A stretch of 5,811 bases of DNA, taken from Nitrospirota bacterium (GTDB taxonomy: Bacteria > Nitrospirota > Thermodesulfovibrionia > Thermodesulfovibrionales > Magnetobacteriaceae). Position 1 is the stretch's first letter. Every line of letters begins with the position of its first letter. This document shows, one piece after another, positions 1 to 5,226 of the stretch. Made by a program: the position numbers and the translations under genes. The notes beneath the pieces were generated by a model. It searched no databases and had not been told where the DNA came from. It saw nothing but the letters and a program-made list of their open reading frames with translations. The DNA lies in NCBI GenBank assembly GCA_015233485.1, contig JADFXO010000256.1, positions 1 to 5,811 on the forward strand, given 5' to 3'.

Positions 1-436
1 AGGGAAGTCTTCTATGCATATTCGGTGGTTACATTATGACAAGATTGGAAGAGGAGCAATTGCCCGAAGCTTAAAGAGATTATGGAATGCAAATAAGTAA
101 CGATTGTATTATAGGCGTAAGAAGTGAATCTGAGGCGACCGCTGACGGTGCTTTTATTAACCATAGTTGTAATCCGAATGCAGGATTTAAAGGGCAAATA
201 TTTCTTGTAGCAATGAGAAAAATACGGGGGGGGAAGAAGTGACTTTTGATTATGGGATGGTACTTTGTAAGACAAAGGGAACCAAGCCCTACAAAATGAA
301 ATGCCTGTGCGGTACAAAGAACTGTAGAACGTATATAACCGATGATGATTGGAAACTGCCTACTCTACAAAAAAGGTATGCGGGATATTTTCAATGGTAC
401 TTGGAAGATAAGATTGATAGATTAAGGAACAAATAA
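1..436 (+). pseudogene. Broken SET-domain protein lysine methyltransferase (5'-truncated by window edge)
   Basis: Remnant of a bacterial SET-domain protein, a family that transfers methyl groups from S-adenosylmethionine to protein lysines. Reading from base 3 gives a segment with FGGYIMTR, then an in-frame TAA at 72-74. The same frame continues as MQISNDCIIGV and the hallmark FINHSCNPN, followed by IFLVAMRKI, and stops at 240-242. The frame must shift at the G run at 226-233 to continue as GEEVTFDYGM, a post-SET cysteine group (CLCGTKNC) and a DDW...RYAGYF tail ending at 436. A ninth G would give RKIRGGEEV, the same spacing as RDIKTGEEF in the intact SET gene at 1942. The conserved Tyr is present (FDYG). 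Two independent lesions argue for a decayed gene rather than one sequencing error. The N-terminus lies outside the window. The 3' part could be translated from GTG 239, but it would lack the SET core. Confidence 0.85.
226..233 (+). repeat. G8 homopolymer inside the SET gene (frameshift site)
   Basis: Eight consecutive G in otherwise AT-rich DNA, at the exact point where the SET reading frame breaks. Nine G, or six, would restore the frame. The comparison with the second SET protein favours nine. It could be replication slippage, a contingency tract or a base-calling error. Confidence 0.8.
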
Positions 437-438
437 AT

Positions 439-1245
439 ATGAATAATCAGGGGTACGCATCAGATTTGTACACATCTCTTGAAGAAGCAAAAGAAGAAAT
501 TTGGAGAAGATGGAATAATGAGAATCTAAGGAAGGAGGTGGAAATATATGTGAAGATAGTCCCTGAATTTATGAGAAAAGAGCCTTTAGCTATCCTGTGG
601 AGAAATCTAGCTTCACCAAATATGGACTATCATAATTTTCTCAAACTAACCGAACAAGTCAAACTTACACCAGTCGTATTTGAATACTTACAGGATAAGT
701 TTGTGACAATAAATAGGGATAAATTAGCGTTAGCAAAAATGGCATTCTACCATGGCAAAAACAAAAAAGGCGAAAGAATAATCAATTGTAGAAATGTAGT
801 TGCCTTTAATGAGTTTGATGGCAAAAGAATTGCTGAAGTAAAAACACTTTGGGGAGAGAGTTTTATTGATTTTCACCATAGACTTATAAACAGACATTCT
901 CCTAAGAAGGTGGATATAGTTGATAATTCCGTGTGGTTTCAGGAACACGGAGGTAAGCCTATAGGTTACTACAAGTATGAACTGGCACTTTTTATTTGCA
1001 ATGGTATACTTTTCGAGGATTTTTTAACCGATGCAAAAGAAGTTCATTTCACGCAGAGTGTTGTATTGCCTGCCATAGAGAGACTTAAATATCATTTTGG
1101 TGTAAAACCGCTTATTGTACCAATTTCTGATAGTCCAGCAGATAAGTATTGTTGGTGTTATCCTGCAAATATAGAGGATGAAATAAAAGAATGCTTGACA
1201 AGAAATAATGGCAGGAATGTAATTAATGAACAGTGCGCCAAATGA
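439..1245 (+). CDS. Conserved-looking hypothetical protein, 268 aa, unknown function
   Basis: I do not recognise a named domain. The protein looks soluble and cytosolic, with no signal peptide or membrane segment. It has a charged, probably helical N-terminus (residues 13-40), a basic patch FYHGKNKKGER (103-113), an aromatic-rich stretch around WFQEHGGKPIGYYKYELALF (166-185), and a C-terminal part with FTQSVVLPAIERL, KPLIVPIS and CWCYP (204-242). These resemble motifs of a real conserved fold rather than random coding. ATG 439 lies two bases past the SET stop, with AAGGA at 424-428 inside the SET 3' end, so the two genes look translationally coupled. A textbook Shine-Dalgarno AAGGAGGTG at 532-540 precedes an in-frame GTG at 550, which could start a 231-aa shorter form. 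I prefer 439 because the coding character begins there. Its position suggests it was a functional partner of the SET enzyme (inference). Confidence 0.8.
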   Translation: MNNQGYASDLYTSLEEAKEEIWRRWNNENLRKEVEIYVKIVPEFMRKEPLAILWRNLASPNMDYHNFLKLTEQVKLTPVVFEYLQDKFVTINRDKLALAKMAFYHGKNKKGERIINCRNVVAFNEFDGKRIAEVKTLWGESFIDFHHRLINRHSPKKVDIVDNSVWFQEHGGKPIGYYKYELALFICNGILFEDFLTDAKEVHFTQSVVLPAIERLKYHFGVKPLIVPISDSPADKYCWCYPANIEDEIKECLTRNNGRNVINEQCAK

Positions 1246-1312
1246 AAAGATTGAAATCAGGTAAAAATGTATGAAGCACAGTTTGAAAAAGAATAGTAAG
1301 TTGATAGTTTAA

Positions 1313-1873
1313 ATGGACTCCCCAAATAGCAGTAGAGAAACAGCACAAGATTTATCAATAACAAAGACGGCTTCTCTTAGAGAGCGGTTTTCAATATTTG
1401 GAATCGGCATTTTAGTTAATACCTTTGTCATTAACTACTCGTTTGATTACTTGCTATATCCATTTGTTATTTGGAAAAGGGGGATATTCAAAGGTGGTAT
1501 TATTATGACGGTGCTTGCAGGAATCGCGTGTTATCTGCTTATCATTTTTTATGATTGGTCTAAGAAGGATTGGTTAGGAATTGAGACAGTGAAGGGGTTA
1601 CAAAAATATGAGGGTAACAGCAAGATAAGAAGATTTGCGTCTTATGTCCTTAAAAGAAGTGACGCTGTTGTAATGCTTTTCCTTTCAGTAAAGTATGATG
1701 CATTTATTACAACTGCATACATGAGGCATGGAAGCTATCAATTTAACGGAATGAGCAAAAGAGATTGGAAAATATTTTTTTTAAGTCTTTTGCTCAGTAA
1801 CATATATTGGACACTTGCGGCATTTACTGGGGTAACAGTAATAGAGTATGCATGGAAGCACTTATTCAGATAA
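1313..1873 (+). CDS. Four-helix integral membrane protein, 186 aa, unknown function
   Basis: Inner-membrane protein by composition. After a polar N-terminus of about 25 residues come hydrophobic stretches at roughly 29-53, 60-80, 116-136 and 153-178. Between helices 2 and 3 lies a basic, soluble loop (DWSKKDW, KIRRFASYVLKRSD). Helix 3 leads into the motif YDAFITTAYMRHG and then KRDWKIFF, whose mix of acid, Arg-His-Gly and aromatics looks conserved. An in-frame TAA directly precedes ATG 1313, so the start cannot lie further upstream. No clear ribosome-binding site is visible, so expression may be weak. It sits 67 bases after the 268-aa gene on the same strand and 68 bases before the intact SET gene, consistent with one transcription unit. 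I cannot assign a function. A small transporter, an exporter-like protein or a toxin-type membrane effector are all possible without evidence for any. Confidence 0.75.
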   Translation: MDSPNSSRETAQDLSITKTASLRERFSIFGIGILVNTFVINYSFDYLLYPFVIWKRGIFKGGIIMTVLAGIACYLLIIFYDWSKKDWLGIETVKGLQKYEGNSKIRRFASYVLKRSDAVVMLFLSVKYDAFITTAYMRHGSYQFNGMSKRDWKIFFLSLLLSNIYWTLAAFTGVTVIEYAWKHLFR

Positions 1874-1941
1874 CAGTTTAGACAACTATTAAATAGAAGA
1901 TTTTATGATTATAGAAATATATTATAAGAAAAGGTAAAAGC

Positions 1942-2382
1942 ATGAAATATACCGAAGCTGTTGTAGAACTTAAGCCATCTAAGATTGTCCCAACTCAGGT
2001 TGGTCTTTTTGCACTTAAGGATTTTAAAGAGAATGAAATAATTGCAGATAAATACACATGGGATGAAAGTAGGCTAATTAGTTGGAATGAATTTGAAACT
2101 TTAGACCATATTACTAAAAACAAGTTGGTTGATTTTTGTTATAAGACGGATGAGGGTATTTATGCACCACAAAATATTAATAAAATAAATATCGCATATT
2201 TTATCAATCATAGTTGTGATCCCAATTCATACTGTGATTCAGAAGATAATTATAGGGCCACACGGGATATTAAGACAGGTGAGGAATTTACAATTGATGT
2301 TGAGGCTCTAATGAAAAAAACTGTTATTGAATTTAAATGCCATTGTGGATCGCCTAAGTGTAGAAAAATAGTTAGAATATAA
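1942..2382 (+). CDS. Small SET-domain protein (putative lysine methyltransferase), 146 aa
   Basis: Complete minimal SET domain, expected to bind S-adenosylmethionine and methylate a lysine on a protein. Visible order: N-terminal SET strand with VGLFALKDF (20-28), a variable insert (about 40-80), the pseudoknot motif FINHSCDPN (87-95), the second motif ATRDIKTGEEFTID (106-119), and a post-SET CxCx4C (Cys133, Cys135, Cys140), which with Cys92 could bind one zinc, as in SUV39-type enzymes. ATG 1942 is well supported by AAAAGG at 1929-1934. The oddity is that the Tyr normally following the GEExTxD strand (DYG) is Val120 here (DVEA), which may reduce or redirect catalysis. It is clearly diverged from the broken SET gene at the left edge and is no simple duplicate of it. 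Convergent with the membrane gene on the minus strand. The substrate is unknown. Confidence 0.88.
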   Translation: MKYTEAVVELKPSKIVPTQVGLFALKDFKENEIIADKYTWDESRLISWNEFETLDHITKNKLVDFCYKTDEGIYAPQNINKINIAYFINHSCDPNSYCDSEDNYRATRDIKTGEEFTIDVEALMKKTVIEFKCHCGSPKCRKIVRI

Positions 2383-2525
2383 TATGCCTCGACGTTTCGG
2401 TCATAGGTGTGGAAAAAGCAACCTAATTATGACGATAGGCGTGTGGCTGGTAAGTCGGTAACGTGGCGGGATTATCAGTTTACAAGTTTAATTTATGTTA
2501 TGTTACAGAATGACGTAAACCAGAG
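2383..2525. other. Short convergent intergenic region
   Basis: This lies between the stops of the SET gene (plus) and the membrane gene (minus). A weak inverted repeat, ATGACGTA (2510-2517) with TATGTCAT (2535-2542) around a 17-base loop, overlaps the membrane gene stop. It has no T run, so I do not call it a terminator. An open frame from GTG 2407 crosses this region but shows no protein-like features. Confidence 0.4.
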
Positions 2526-3221
2526 TCAAAGCCGTATGTCATCCGACTCCATTTTTGCCAGTAAAAGTTCGTTTATCGCGATAATCTTTTGTCTGTTGGC
2601 TGTTCCTACCCACCAATAAAGATAACCCGCTGATACCACTGACAAGGACGCAGTGATTAAATATGCCACGCCAGTAATTATGCACGGGGGCTTTGCCGTT
2701 GATCTGAACAGAGCAAGAATATCCCATTTTATGGCCTCTTGATAACCGAAGTTCATAATGATGCAGAGCATTATCAGGCCGGGAAAAATCATCAGCACTA
2801 TTGCGAAGAAAAAGAGACTGTTAAACGTTTTTCCCTCATCACGCCTCATGTTGTAATCAGCATAAAAACTTTCCCAAAACATGGGGGCGAGATAAACGGC
2901 CGTTTTATCGTGTATGTTCGTTTCATTTGGTATATTGGTATCATACTTTCGAGCGAGACGATGCTCCAGCAACCTTACGTATCCCGCAGTCTTATTAATA
3001 AAGAAGCTCACCATTGTCATAAGTCCTATAGTCTCTGCGACAATATAGGGAATCCAAATGTAAATGAAACCGCCCTTCTCCGGACTATATTTGAATAAAC
3101 CAAAAGAAATTAGCCCGGTAATAATAGACAGCCCGATATATAATTTGTTGATATATAGTCGTATTTCACTCCGCATTGTTTCATATTCTGTGAGCAAAAC
3201 TTCTTGCAGCTTGTTGTCCAT
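2526..3221 (-). CDS. Four-helix membrane protein downstream of the phage-type repressor, 231 aa
   Basis: Integral membrane protein of unknown function. Hydrophobic segments lie at about 27-44, 52-76, 133-157 and 179-204. The N-terminal EYETMRSEIRLYINKLY (12-28) resembles the EYxxLRxEI lead-in I know from many uncharacterised bacterial membrane proteins. The loop between helices 2 and 3 (about 77-132) is polar and likely cytoplasmic, with YVRLLEHRLARKYDT and APMFWESFYADYNMRR. The C-terminus is charged. The start is firmly set by AAAGGAG (3228-3234 on the minus strand) 6 bases before ATG 3221. It lies 66 bases downstream of the repressor on the same strand, so it is probably transcribed with it when the element is quiescent. 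By analogy with prophage conversion genes it could alter host phage sensitivity, but nothing in the sequence proves this. Confidence 0.83.
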   Translation of the reverse strand: MDNKLQEVLLTEYETMRSEIRLYINKLYIGLSIITGLISFGLFKYSPEKGGFIYIWIPYIVAETIGLMTMVSFFINKTAGYVRLLEHRLARKYDTNIPNETNIHDKTAVYLAPMFWESFYADYNMRRDEGKTFNSLFFFAIVLMIFPGLIMLCIIMNFGYQEAIKWDILALFRSTAKPPCIITGVAYLITASLSVVSAGYLYWWVGTANRQKIIAINELLLAKMESDDIRL

Positions 3222-3287
3222 GTAGCACTCCTTTGCTTATCACTCATCCCTTATAGCTCAAAGTTAATGTTATAAGCAATAAAAAAT

Positions 3288-3653
3288 TTAAATAAGTTTA
3301 TTGGACGCTAGCCACTCCTTGTAGTCCGGGAAGCTTTTCATAAATTGAACCTTAAACCAACTTCTTTCGTCATCGTCGGCTTTGTTCCAGTAATCTTTAA
3401 TAAAGGTTATGATGTGTTCTTTTGGTATGTCTTTAGGGTTTGGTGTATTAGGGATATGCTCTGAAAATATATTTCCAATTCCTTTCATAACCCAATCATA
3501 GTTTAGGTCTTCACAAGAAGAAAGAACAATTTTGAGGTCTATAGTGTCTCTTGTTTTCCAGTTAGATAGCGTGTTTTGTTTGATATTAAGCCGTTTACAC
3601 AAGCTTATGTCAGTTTGCAGTCCATAAGCAAGTTTTATCCTATCTAGTATCAT
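3288..3653 (-). CDS. CI-like helix-turn-helix repressor, 121 aa
   Basis: DNA-binding transcriptional repressor of the phage CI N-terminal (Bac_CI_repr) type. MILDRIKLAYGLQTD begins the domain. The helix-turn-helix spans about residues 15-35 (SLCKRLNIKQNTLSNWKTR), and DYDWV-type NYDWVMKGIGN (51-61) matches the family's ldWLLtGeG ending. The C-terminal half (FIKDYWNKADDDERSWF, FPDYKEWL) is short and helical. There is no LexA-like peptidase domain, so release by RecA-stimulated self-cleavage is unlikely. The frame is open up to 3740, but I choose ATG 3653: the CI domain begins exactly there, the longer start would lie upstream of the predicted leftward promoter, and its extra 29 residues would be encoded by the operators. 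No good ribosome-binding site precedes 3653, so translation may be weak. It likely represses the divergent integrase promoter and itself. Confidence 0.87.
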   Translation of the reverse strand: MILDRIKLAYGLQTDISLCKRLNIKQNTLSNWKTRDTIDLKIVLSSCEDLNYDWVMKGIGNIFSEHIPNTPNPKDIPKEHIITFIKDYWNKADDDERSWFKVQFMKSFPDYKEWLASNKLI

Positions 3654-3675
3654 AGTAGTAAAATTTGAAATAATT

Positions 3676-3744
3676 CTTGTCAAAGTATACTTCCTGTGAA
3701 AAATAATTATCAAAAAAGGTCTTGACAAAGTATACAACATGTGA
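3676..3744. promoter_or_regulatory. Two direct-repeat operator sites for the CI-like repressor
   Basis: Copies at 3676-3699 and 3721-3744 match at 20 of 24 positions. The first 15 bases, CTTGnCAAAGTATAC, match at 14 of 15, and both copies end in TGTGA. They are exactly 45 bp apart, contain the palindrome GTATAC, and each overlaps one of the two divergent promoters. That is the layout expected for a lysogeny switch. Binding by the repressor encoded alongside is inferred. Confidence 0.78.
3684..3713 (-). promoter_or_regulatory. Leftward promoter for repressor and membrane protein
   Basis: On the minus strand, TTGATA (3708-3713) and TATACT (3684-3689), each 5 of 6 to the sigma-70 consensus, are separated by 18 bases. 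Transcription would start near 3677, about 24 bases before ATG 3653. The -10 box lies inside the left operator copy, so the repressor probably controls its own synthesis. Confidence 0.65.
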
Positions 3745-3750
3745 TATACA
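3722..3750 (+). promoter_or_regulatory. Rightward promoter for the 36-aa ORF and integrase
   Basis: A perfect TTGACA (3722-3727), a 17-base spacer and TATACA (3745-3750) form a strong sigma-70 promoter starting near 3757. The right operator copy covers the -35 box and spacer, so a bound repressor would block polymerase. About 100 bases of untranslated leader follow. Confidence 0.72.
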
Positions 3751-3853
3751 ATAATCCTATGCTTACTATACTATGCAAAACACTTCTTTCCCCTGTTTAT
3801 ACCATAACATATTTAGTTCATTGTGTAAATAATAAAGGTTCTATGGATGTGCT

Positions 3854-3964
3854 ATGACTGTAAGTAGCCGTAAAGATAAGGGAAAATTGGTTGTCGTTAT
3901 CGAAAAAGTAGATGATGCTTCTTTATTCATTGGCCTATATGAGCGGCTGATTGTGAGTGTATGA
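3854..3964 (+). CDS. 36-aa small ORF coupled to the integrase
   Basis: Encodes MTVSSRKDKGKLVVVIEK followed by an acidic-hydrophobic tail with LFIGLYERLIV. Its TGA (3962-3964) overlaps the integrase ATG as ATGA, a classic coupling arrangement. The integrase has no Shine-Dalgarno of its own, so translating this ORF may be required for integrase synthesis. A tiny frame, ATG GAT GTG CTA TGA (3843-3857), with AAAGG at 3834-3838, in turn overlaps this ORF's ATG, so a short chain of coupled starts is possible. It sits where excisionase genes often sit, but no helix-turn-helix is visible and I do not assign that role. It may also be only a leader peptide. Confidence 0.45.
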   Translation: MTVSSRKDKGKLVVVIEKVDDASLFIGLYERLIVSV

Positions 3965-4929
3965 GGCTATTTCAAAGGATAAACGGTGTGTGGTACGTTC
4001 AAATAAGCCGAACTGATAAGAAATCTCTGCAAACAACGGACGAGAAGGAGGCCAAAGTACGCTTTAACCAGCTTCAGCGGGAAGCTCTTAAGGGCAAACT
4101 GGTTGTTATGGATAGAGGAGAGAACAAAGTCCTCAGTGAATTTATAGCAGAGTACGAAAAGTGGGCGGAAAAGAACCTGTCATATAATACAAGTAGCAGG
4201 TTAAGATTTCAAAAGTTTGTTGATGTTATCGGAAAGAACCGTGAAATATCAACGCTGAAAAAGAAGGACTTGGACTCCTATATAGATTATTGCCGTGGCC
4301 GGAAGAATAAACCTACGACTATCAATGTAGAATTAAGACACATTAAAGCGGCTTTCTCAAAGGCGGTAGAATGGGAGTATTTGAAACAAAACCCATTCCA
4401 GGGATTTCCTCAAATTAAGCACCATACCGACCATGTCCGGTTTCTTTCTTCCGAACAGATACAGAAAGACTTTGACGTTATCGGAGGCAACAAGAGATAT
4501 CGTTTGATATTTGCTCTTTACATCTATACGGGTGGTCGTAGAGAAGAGATATACAACCTTCAGTGGTCGGACATAAAAGGCGGTCATATCCATTTCCGGC
4601 GTAAGGGGTACAAAGTTACGGCCATACCTGTAAACTATAAACTTCAAGCTATCCTGGATGAACAAAGCGGACGTGTGGGAAGAATTATCAATGGTGTATC
4701 TCTGGATCAGATGGGTAGACAGATGAAGGAATTTTTACGGCGTACCGGGTTAGGCCAGTTCAGGCCCCATGATTTGAGGCATACTTTTGCAAGTCATCTC
4801 GTAATGTCTGGCGTGGATATGATGACTATCAGAGAGCTTATGGGGCATACGTCTATTACAACTACGGAAATCTACGCACACCTAAACAAAGAGTATCTAA
4901 AAGATGCTATTGCTAAACTGGATTATTGA
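3961..4929 (+). CDS. Tyrosine recombinase / phage-type integrase, 322 aa
   Basis: Site-specific recombinase that would integrate and excise the element through a covalent 3'-phosphotyrosine intermediate. Domains in order: N-terminal arm-binding region (1-45; INGVWYVQI, KSLQTTDEKEA), SAM-like core-binding domain (about 55-150; LSEFIAEYEKWAEK, TINVELRHIKAAFSKAVEW), and catalytic domain (about 160-310). The catalytic residues are all present: Arg193 with Glu196 in TGGRREEI, a beta-hairpin lysine around 215-218 (RRKGYK), His270-x-x-Arg273 in PHDLRH, His296 in MGH and nucleophile Tyr305 in TEIYAHL. The length is normal for the family. ATG 3961 is the only sensible start, because an in-frame stop lies at 3940. 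The 3' end points at the truncated tRNA-Leu 72 bases away, which makes that its probable attachment site. It should be active as read. Confidence 0.95.
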   Translation: MRLFQRINGVWYVQISRTDKKSLQTTDEKEAKVRFNQLQREALKGKLVVMDRGENKVLSEFIAEYEKWAEKNLSYNTSSRLRFQKFVDVIGKNREISTLKKKDLDSYIDYCRGRKNKPTTINVELRHIKAAFSKAVEWEYLKQNPFQGFPQIKHHTDHVRFLSSEQIQKDFDVIGGNKRYRLIFALYIYTGGRREEIYNLQWSDIKGGHIHFRRKGYKVTAIPVNYKLQAILDEQSGRVGRIINGVSLDQMGRQMKEFLRRTGLGQFRPHDLRHTFASHLVMSGVDMMTIRELMGHTSITTTEIYAHLNKEYLKDAIAKLDY

Positions 4930-4965
4930 AATACTAAGAATGCGATCAATATACGTTCAGATGGG

Positions 4966-4997
4966 TTGTAGAATGGCGTGTTTACTATATCCTACAA
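4966..4997. repeat. Inverted repeat next to the tRNA junction
   Basis: Arms TTGTAGAAT (4966-4974) and ATCCTACAA (4989-4997) pair with one mismatch around a 14-base spacer, between the integrase stop and the tRNA fragment. It may be a recombinase binding site at the element end or a weak terminator, since only a short T run (5002-5005) follows. Neither reading is proven. Confidence 0.45.
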
Positions 4998-5013
4998 GGT
5001 ATTTTGAGTCCGT
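4998..5013. other. Probable attachment-site junction (att) in the tRNA-Leu anticodon arm
   Basis: The tRNA match ends at the anticodon loop, a known crossover position for tyrosine recombinases that use tRNA genes. An integrase gene ends only 72 bases away, and base composition changes on the far side. The crossover is therefore placed within or next to CTCAAAA. The other end of the element is not in this window. Confidence 0.65.
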
Positions 5014-5040
5014 CGCGTCTGCCAATTCCACCACACCGGC
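5001..5040 (-). tRNA. 5' half of tRNA-Leu(CAA), truncated at the anticodon loop
   Basis: Read on the minus strand from 5040, the sequence gives acceptor strand GCCGGTG, then TG, a D arm with the leucine-type AATTGGCAGA loop, anticodon 5' strand ACGGA (5009-5013) and loop CTCAAAA (5002-5008) with anticodon CAA at 5004-5006. The next five bases, TACCT, cannot pair with ACGGA (TCCGT would be needed). No variable arm, T arm or 3' acceptor strand follows. So this is only the 5' half and cannot make a tRNA as it stands. Weak -10-like boxes (TATGAT 5055-5060, TATACA 5050-5055 on the minus strand) lie just upstream. Confidence 0.85.
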
Positions 5041-5226
5041 TTGTTACCCTGTATATCATAATCCCTGACACTTCTTAAAAACGATTACAAGTAACAAAGA
5101 GTATCATAAAGAGTAAACATGAGTCAATATTACTGATTTATAAACGGCAATTCCCGGTGAAGACTGAAAATTCACGATATGGTACCCGGAATGTGTGAAT
5201 CAGCTTGAAAGACATTGTTGTCCGGT
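5041..5226. other. Non-coding stretch between tRNA fragment and CAP gene
   Basis: I see no gene here. The part next to 5040 presumably carries the promoter of the tRNA. Arms ATTCCCGGT (about 5150-5158) and ACCCGGAAT (about 5183-5191) form an imperfect inverted repeat downstream of the CAP gene stop, but no T run follows on the minus strand, so a terminator is not supported. Confidence 0.4.

Noticed and set aside
226..242. Programmed ribosomal frameshifting at the G8 run to make a full SET protein
   Set aside because: The additional in-frame TAA at 72-74 would still prevent a full-length product, so decay is the simpler reading.
1227..1296. Micro-ORFs MNSAPNEKIEIR (1227) and MYEAQFEKE (1267) between the 268-aa gene and the membrane gene
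   Set aside because: Too short, the first overlaps the 268-aa gene, and there is no independent evidence of translation. A decayed gene fragment cannot be excluded.
2407..2619. Open frame of 70 codons from GTG on the plus strand
   Set aside because: It overlaps the 3' end of the well-supported minus-strand membrane gene, has no ribosome site and shows no protein-like composition.
3235..3277. Inverted repeats (GCTTAT/ATAAGC and CTTATA/TATAAG) between repressor and membrane gene as terminator or RNA switch
   Set aside because: Weak AT-rich six-base stems with long loops and no T run in the direction of transcription.
3654..3740. 29-residue N-terminal extension of the repressor
   Set aside because: It would be encoded by the operator and promoter sequences and start upstream of the predicted promoter; the CI domain begins at ATG 3653.
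4991..5040. Intact tRNA-Leu gene, or a tRNA interrupted by a group I intron at the anticodon loop
   Set aside because: No matching 3' anticodon strand, T arm or acceptor strand lies downstream, and the space is taken by the integrase gene with no intron-like core seen.
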